Below are positions 57,640 to 64,000 of a stretch of DNA of 64,000 bases, piece by piece. Position 1 is the stretch's first letter; every line of letters begins with the position of its first letter. The DNA is from Aplectana chamaeleonis (taxonomy: Eukaryota; Nematoda; Chromadorea; Rhabditida; Cosmocercidae), in assembly GCA_029168955.1 (NCBI GenBank), contig JAPDOI010001700.1:1-64000 (forward strand), written 5' to 3'. The notes below the pieces were generated by a model. It had not been told where the DNA came from and ran no database searches. It saw only the letters and a list, made by a program, of their open reading frames with translations. The position numbers were made by a program, and so were the translations under genes.

Positions 57640-58640
57640 AAAAGGTGCTAAAGCTACCGCAGCGCTTTGCATCACTACCCAAAGAGGAGTACCTCCCTAT
57701 CCACAATTTTAAAGAGTACGACCTGTTATATCTGACGTGCTGAACCGTAACTGTCTCTTGCCTCCTCGGACGACCTCTCCCGGTCTACAGTCACCAAAAT
57801 TGCGGCCTCTGCTATCCGATGTGCCCAACCATGGCTATCTGCCGTAGTTATCTCCACACTCCTCACGCCAGCCCTCTCTGTATAGTCAAAAAGAGCACGA
57901 CCTCTTCTACGACGACCCCTTCTATCGGATGTTTCGAACGGCTATTGTCTCTTGCTATCTCAGACGACCCCTTCCTGTTGCAATCGCAAAAACCACGACC
58001 CCTTCTGAAGTCTGTCCGAATGAGACTGTCCGCCCACGCGTTCAGCGGGCGTGTTGGGCGGCCGCAGCGAAGGTATTCCTCCGATCTGTGAATCGATTTG
58101 CAGAAATATCAGACAAATTGTGAACAATATCCCAGTCAACCGTATCCCAGTCGTGCGTAGGCTCATCCGAAAATGGTCTTCGTGATGGTCGTTCGACACG
58201 CACGCCGACCGCGTGGGCGGACGGTCTCATTCGGACAGACACTATCTGACATGCCCAACAATGGCTATCTTTTACCTCCTCTTACGACCTCCCATGTTTT
58301 GAGTGCCAAAAAGTGAGACCCTTCTATGGTATGTATCAAACCGCTAATATCTTTAACTTTTCAGACCACACATGCTTTTGCAATAGTTTAAAGAACTGCA
58401 ACTCTTATTTGAAGTCTGAACCAGAGCTATATCCTGACCCCCCTCAAGATGACCCCCTCCCTGCCTACACCCCAATAGATGCGACCCCTTCTATCATCCG
58501 ACGTGCTCAACCATAGCCATACCTTTCACCTCCTCGCACCACTTCCTTACCAAAGAACGTACGACCGTTCCCATCAGGCATACCTAACCGTAGTTACCTT
58601 TTGGCTCTTCAGACGACCCCCAGGTATACAGTTTCAGAAA
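57640..58640 (+). repeat. degenerate tandem repeat, about 7 copies
   Basis: Units of roughly 80-130 bp share CGACCCCTTCTATCGGATGT-like, GCCCAACCATGGCTATCT and CTCCTCGGACGACC phrases (for example near 57,720, 57,810, 57,915, 58,245, 58,320, 58,485 and 58,560). A MITE interrupts one unit at 58,010. Confidence 0.75.
58010..58240. mobile_element. 231-bp MITE-like insertion
   Basis: The left end GTCTGTCCGAATGAGACTGT and the right end (complement GTCTGTCCGAATGAGACCGT) form inverted repeats of about 45 bp, including CCGCCCACGCG. Left host sequence ends CGACCCCTTCT and right host sequence resumes ATCTGACATGCCCAAC, which together make a normal unit of the surrounding tandem repeat. The exact duplication is uncertain (CT possible). 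Confidence 0.85.
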
Positions 58641-59379
58641 GGATGACCCGGTCTAGATGACCCCATCCCCCCTCCGTTCAGGACCACATCCTGGCCTCCG
58701 AGATGCGGGAACGTTCCACGACTCCCCCCTTTTGTGACAACCTCTCGTTGCAAAATTTTTCTTTCTGCATCGGAAAAAATCCGTCCAATGCTGTTTACAA
58801 AGTGTAAATGCCATTGAGGTGGTTTTTTCGCGCCTCTTTCATGTTTTCTTGTTATCGGATGGAGGTGAGTCAGGCTCATTGACTGACTGGAGCAGATAGA
58901 TAGCGTTGTGTTGTTGTGACATCTATTGACGCGAGTCAGTGGCGTTCGCGGAATGCGGGGCGCCGCGCGTAGTGCATTTGTGCTTTTTTTCAGACGGCGT
59001 CGTGTGCCGCGACGGCCCAACAGCCACAGCCGCCGCTAGGAGACAGCATCTGTGATCGTGTGTACAAATAAGAGAAAGAAGGGGCAGGAGAGAGGAAATG
59101 CACTTTAGGCATGTGTGTTGTCTGCGTGTGTGTGTGTGTGCGTGGCGTAATTACATCTGCGATTTGTTTTCGCAACAGAAACCCTAAAGAGGGGAGGGGG
59201 AGGGACACGGGAGGGGATGGGATGGATGAGGATGCCCTCTGAGAAAAGAAACCTCACACTTCCCCTTTGTATGATTACAGATGTTGTAATGACGCATATG
59301 GTAGTGTCGCGGAAAGGGCAAGGGATTAGACAGTGGCTAGCTAGTATCTAAGGTTTTTCCACTGATAATTCCCGTCATT
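58641..59379. other. no gene recognised
   Basis: Mixed sequence with a GT microsatellite at about 59,125-59,140. An open frame of 128 codons on the minus strand has no recognisable domain. No forkhead continuation exon was found. Confidence 0.4.
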
Positions 59380-60110
59380 GTGTGCTTGGGCGTAGACCGG
59401 ACAGAGATTACAATGTGTAGGGACACTTATAGGGTCTGGAACTTAATTCTGAGTTTTTTTGTATTAATGTGGAGTATATCACTCCTATATGACGCCTGCC
59501 AGGTGCGAGACTCCAACTCCTTCAAATAAGCAAGATATGGAGGGAAACCATAGGCCACACCCCCTCTGGACGAGTTTTTGGCGGCAGTAGAGGATGAGTG
59601 AGCGATGGATATTAATCGATATTTTAGACTTTTCCCCTTCATTGTGGGCTTGGGCGTAGACCGGGCATAGATTACAATGTGTAGGGACACTTATAGGGTC
59701 TGGAACTTAATTCTGAATTTTTCATATTAATGTGGAGTAAGTAGTTCACTCCTATACGACGCCTGTCAGGTGCGAGACTCCAACTCCTTCAAATAAGCAA
59801 GATATGGAGGGAAACCATAGGCCACACCCCTTTGGACGAGTTTTTGGCGGCAGTAGAGGATGAGTGAGCGATGGATATTAATCGATATTTTAGACTTTTC
59901 CCCTTCATTGTGGGCTTGGGCGTAGACCGGGCATAGATTTAAATGTGTAGAGAGACCTACATATGGTTCAGACATGAGTTTCAGGATTTTCTGAAACCAT
60001 TCATGTATAGCGCCTGTCAGGTGCGAGATTCTAACTCTTTCAAATAAGCGAGATATGGAGAGAAACCATAGGCCACACCTCTTTGGACGAGTTTTGGCCT
60101 ATTTCGATGG
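59380..60110 (+). repeat. about 265-bp tandem repeat, nearly 3 copies
   Basis: GGGCGTAGACCGG ends at 59,400, 59,664 and 59,930, giving periods of 264 and 266 bp. Units share GTGTAGGGACACTTATAGGG, GACGCCTGCCAGGTGCGAGA and GGGAAACCATAGGCCACACC. The third copy is partial and diverged. A remote relative with GCCACACCCCC is near 60,790. Confidence 0.92.
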
Positions 60111-60342
60111 CCGTTTTCAATATTGTGGTCAAAGGTAAAATCATAGATTCACTGAAAAGTGATAATGATGACCAAAATGTAAAGCATAAGACTCAGACAG
60201 CATAGGCATCGCCTCCGAAAAGAAACCAAAGACTCCGCCCAGGTACTAGTTTTCGAGCTGGAAGTGAAAGCTGATTGGTTGGTGGTTTCCTATTTTCTGT
60301 ATAGGGCTACGTACATACCGTTGGGTACGTGGCTTATTCCCT

Positions 60343-60515
60343 AAAAAAACGTTTAAATCACATCCGCGGCTGGCGCGCGCGGTTTAAATCTCACCGGCGG
60401 CTGACTGGCGGTATGGTAATCTGATCAGCTGCGCTATTCTTTTGGCCTGAATCGATTAGCGGGCCGGCGCACGCGACTGCCCCGCCAGCCGCGGGTGGGA
60501 ATTAAATGCTTTTTT
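60343..60515. repeat. small inverted-repeat element, about 173 bp
   Basis: AAAAAACGTTTAAATCACAT then CCGCGGCTGGC on the left is mirrored by GCCAGCCGCGGGTGGGAATT then AAATGCTTTTTT on the right. The arms are about 31 bp. The interior is GC-rich. MITE-like, with no target duplication assigned. Confidence 0.7.
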
Positions 60516-60521
60516 CTTGAG

Positions 60522-61860
60522 GAAGCAAGCCGTGGACCTAACCATATAACTTGATTCGCTTAAGGCCCTTAGCGATTTTAAGGGCTATTGTGAGCAGAGC
60601 ACATTTTCCGGTAAGGTGGGCGTGAAAACAAGAACAGTATTTTTTAATGTTTTTTATATATGACTTTGGATATTAACCATTAGTAGTCAAAAAAATGTGT
60701 ATAAAAATGCAAGGCAGACTCCTCCACGCCCGCCAAGTTCTAGACCACATCTCCTCCAAGTCAGCTAGGTGCAGAAGGAAACCGGAGGCCACACCCCCTT
60801 TTTTCATCTTTTCGACGAGTTTTATCCAGTCTTGTGGGTGTTTTTCATGGTCAAAGTTGATCTCTATCGAAGTGTTCGAAAATGTCAGAAAAAAATTGCG
60901 AAAAGTGTCTTGCTACTCTCGGAAATTTAGTCGATAGGTGCCGACTGTCCGCCCATTTCTGTCGTCGGACCGCCCACAAAAATCCAAGCGTGTTAAATTA
61001 GTGTAAATGGACTGCTTGTTAGACGTGGGCATACCACAGTAGTTTTCTTTAATGAACAATTGATTTGAATATTGCATTTTTGAAATTTTTATAGGTATAT
61101 TTAATTTATGAATTTTTCTTCAATGAAGCTTTTAAAAGAATCCCCAATGAATGAATTTTCGAAAATTCTGATGTGGTTCGAAATTTCCTAGATTAATAAA
61201 CTTATTTCAGAAACAATTTCCATCCGATTTGGATGAACATTCGGTTTATTCATTGTTTTCTTCAATTATTTAATTATTATATTCGATTCTTTAGAAATTT
61301 TCCGGGTTAATACTCAAATTAGAATTGGGCAAATTTTGTGGTAAAATATTCACATATTGTCGTCTGAAGTTGACTGAATATTCTAACAACATAAATGTGC
61401 GATTTTCTTATTGAATCAATTTTTTGAAAAGTTTAATTTTATTAAATTCTGAAGAAATCGATTTTCTGAAAAAATAACTTCAAACTCGAATATTCAGGCT
61501 TTATCCGGGTGTTTATTTGATTCCATCTCGGAAACATAGCTATTGCCCACGGTAAAGCTCCAGTGAACCTACCACAAAATAAAGTAGGTGCAACCTCGCC
61601 ATACCCGTCCTGAGGTTGGCCTCATTTCACTGAATGTGGCCATCCAAAAACCAGGCTACCTACCCCGGTCGAAGACGGTTTGTTGACAAAGCCCCGATTT
61701 GCGACCTCTTTTCGCCCGGTGTGTGTGTGTGTGTGTGTGCCCTGTGCTAGTCTTACGACGACGATTGAGGGTACCCAACAAACAATAGAACACGCTCGTA
61801 AATTGTCGCATTCACCTCCCACACTCCGCCCTGTTGCACGCCGAAATGGGCGCTTGCACT
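60522..61860. other. no gene recognised
   Basis: AT-rich unique-looking sequence with a GT microsatellite at about 61,719-61,738. No exon recognised. Confidence 0.45.
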
Positions 61861-62035
61861 TTCTCTACTTTTGAAGGAATCGCTTGGAATTCACAGAGAT
61901 TTTGACGCAAAAATACAGCGAAAATGACGCGGAATTACTGAGAAGCCTGCCGCGAATTGGCCGCGAAAATACCGCGAATAAACCGCGAAACAGCCAGGAA
62001 ATTACCGCAAAATGAGGCGAATCAACCGAGAAGAG
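61861..62035 (+). repeat. CGCGAAAATACCGCG-type short repeat
   Basis: Words such as GCCGCGAAAATACCGCGAA and AAACCGCGAAACAG recur, as at 19.3-20.3 kb, pointing to one dispersed family. Confidence 0.65.
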
Positions 62036-62059
62036 CGTTTAATCAACTTGCCGTAATCG

Positions 62060-62830
62060 ATAGTGATGTCGTTAATCAATTTTTGAGTGCCTATAAATAT
62101 AACCACTTCTCGGGTGTCAGTGGCGTTGTGCATAAGTCTCATCAATTATTGATTTTTGATAACCCAGTTGAAGTCACTACAAATAGCTGTATATGGCTAG
62201 GCGCTGATCGATTGATCTTTTGAATAAGTATGGCGGTGGTGATAACTGACGGCTGTGTACATGCCTCGGACATTGGTCAATTATTGATTTTTTCGAATAA
62301 CGCCATTCCGAAGTAACTAATGATTGTCTCCGACCAATCCCCAATCGATTAATTGATTTCCTAATCATCAGCCGGATGGAGTGGACTCACGCGATATGAC
62401 TAAACACTGATCAAAGTCATTGATTTTCCGCTAACTCCAGGTAGAACCAATGGCTGCTTTGCATATTTTAAGCCCAGATCGATTATTCGATTTTACAGTG
62501 AATAGTGGTTGTAAATGATTAGCGCATGATCAATTATTGATTTTGTAACACAAGTGTGGTAGGGAAGTGATTCTGTGTGACTCCATCCCTGAGTCAATTA
62601 GTGTTTTTTATAACCCAGGTGTGGTAACTAATAATTCTATGTTGACTCAGCCTTGATCAATTATTGATTTTTTCTTTAATCCTCAGGTAACCAATTGGCG
62701 TGCATGTTCAAGCCTCAGATCGATTACCTATTCATTTTTAATGATGAAGGTGGGAGTGAATTATGGGTATGAGAATGACCAGGGCCTGACCAATTATTGA
62801 TTTTTCGATGACCCAGGTCAGAGTAAATCC
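62060..62830 (+). repeat. about 65-70-bp degenerate tandem repeat, about 11 copies
   Basis: GATCAATTATTGATTTTT, followed by TAACCCAGGTGTGGTAACTA, recurs at about 62,138, 62,205, 62,272, 62,343, 62,410, 62,480, 62,532, 62,592, 62,655, 62,720 and 62,790. The core TCAATTATTGA is itself an imperfect palindrome. Confidence 0.85.
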
Positions 62831-62849
62831 AATTGACTTTACTTGATTC

Positions 62850-64000
62850 TAATCGGTTTGTTGGCTTTCGCCTGACGCTTTTGGTCATTCCGCATCTTCA
62901 CCGAGAGGTGTGCTACGTCCTAGTAGTCAGCCGTGTCCATTTTTCACGCAGTCTTCAGCCAGCCAATTCTGAACACATTCCATCCAGCTGTCACTATTCC
63001 ATTTTCCTGCGAAACGAAACATCGCGCCTGAACGCTTTGTCTCTTCGATGCCGAGTGACTTTAAATCCTCTTTAACCACATCCGTCCAGAACTTTCGCCT
63101 ACACTTCCCAGGTGGCCGTTTCCAGACAGGATTTGGAAGCATTTTTAAAGCGTGTTGTAACGAGACGATCCGGCGTTCTTCTTAGTATATGCCCGAGCAG
63201 TCGAAGTCGACTTTCCATTGCTGCTTCGAGATGGCGTTAGGAGATGCACTGGCACCTCCCTCGTGTCAAGCGTTGATGTACTGCGTCGATTTCCCTTGTA
63301 AAGGTCTTCGTTATGGCATACAACGCGCTGGTAGAAATATCCAAGCAAAACGCCTAAAAGCTTCCTCTCCGATGCAATCCCAACTCTTTCCATCTGCGTT
63401 TTCGGTGCTGCCCACGTCTCCGATCCGTACATCATGATAGGGCGAATAGCGGATAAAGGTAGACAGCGCAACTTGACTTCCTTCGCGATGGTGGTGGTAA
63501 TCACAAACACTTGGTTAGGAGGAATTGAATGCAGTCGTAGCTTTCGCACATCGATTTGTCGAACATCCACGCTGCATAACTATCACTTCATCGTTCTTCA
63601 GCAAACAGCCTGTAAATAACAGAAATCGTCTCACCAGTGTCTGATACGTTGTCCGTCCACACAAACTCCAGTTGAAGGCTCCTCTGAGACCCACATCTGC
63701 TTGCATTTGTCGGGACGAAGACGAAGTCCATAGGCTGCGGCATACTTCGGGAAACGAGGTTCACAATCCTTTGCAGTTTTGCGTTGTTTTCAGCGAATAA
63801 CATACAATGTCGTTTCGGCGTACTCCAGGTCGTGACAAGGGAGCGTCCTGATGGTGTTAGGATTACATCCGCGAGGAAAACTGTTCTGCAACTCTACGCA
63901 TGATGTCATCAACGGCGAAGTTGAAAAGAAAAGGTCCTGCAACGGCTCTTGCTTGTCTTACCCTCTGTTTTCACCTCGAAAGCTGACGTAAATCCGACGA
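62850..64000 (-). pseudogene. non-LTR retrotransposon reverse transcriptase, decayed, partial
   Basis: Minus-strand sequence running off the right edge. In order it shows AVAGPFLFNFAVDDIMRR (about 63,960-63,895), a damaged LEYA box, NAKLQRIVNLVS, AAAYGLRLRPDKCKQMWVS, then LSAIRPIMMYGSETWAAPKT, ERKLLG, CHNEDLY, WKRPPGKCRRKFWTDVVKED and LGED. These are the C-terminal half of a reverse transcriptase and the following region of a LINE type abundant in parasitic nematodes. The catalytic YADD reads YAET, stops occur near 63,860 and 62,930, and several frameshifts separate the blocks. It is dead. The 3' end is near 62,850. Confidence 0.9.

Noticed and set aside
57533..64000. Second forkhead exon (NAVRHNLSLHKCF block)
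   Set aside because: Looked for on the + strand after the TWK exon; no matching sequence was seen, so it is presumed to lie beyond the window.

Overview
The window is nuclear DNA of a metazoan, most likely a nematode. The support is an SL1 spliced-leader-like 22-mer at 23,656-23,677 (21 of 22 bases as I remember SL1), two decayed non-LTR retrotransposon fragments of a type common in parasitic nematodes, a mariner, and spliced exons with pyrimidine-CAG acceptors. I cannot name the species. There is no sign of bacterial or organellar gene organisation.

Only one host gene is recognisable: a FoxP-subfamily forkhead transcription factor (C. elegans counterpart fkh-7, to my knowledge) on the + strand. 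Five exons are visible: 30,940-31,406 (C2H2 zinc finger), 33,486-33,630 (leucine zipper), 37,404-37,499 (Ser/Pro linker), 48,915-49,111 (linker plus the pre-forkhead segment) and 57,370-57,532 (first half of the forkhead domain). All splice phases agree. The exon with the DNA-recognition helix is not in the window, so the gene runs off the right side. Q-rich N-terminal exons, if present, would lie upstream and were not found. Introns are 2 to 11 kb and filled with repeats.

Layout. 1-4.6 kb: hairpin repeats and a mirrored CGGAT repeat block. 4.6-6.8 kb: a TTTA-rich tract with a (TA)104 run and a frameshifted mariner. 7.0-11.7 kb: a GC-rich array of about 60-bp hairpin monomers in two related families, ending in an inversion. 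11.7-23.1 kb: foldback elements, TTTA tracts, TTCGAA-rich DNA, local duplications and an old dispersed repeat. 23.2-24.1 kb: an 881-bp element with long terminal inverted repeats and a 5-bp target duplication, carrying the SL1-like sequence. 24-30.9 kb: GT-rich DNA, a tRNA-like sequence and degenerate tandem repeats of about 155 and 285 bp. 30.9-57.5 kb: the FoxP exons, with intronic satellites (about 123 and 133 bp), two copies of a Harbinger-like MITE, large foldbacks and a LINE remnant. 57.5-64 kb: further tandem repeats, a MITE inserted in one of them, and a decayed reverse transcriptase on the minus strand that continues past the window edge.

Apart from FoxP nothing looks like a functional protein gene. 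Most of the sequence consists of mobile-element remnants and tandem or inverted repeats. The points most worth following are the SL1-like sequence inside a transposon, the hairpin satellite with its inversion junction, and the MITE pair with TWA duplications.
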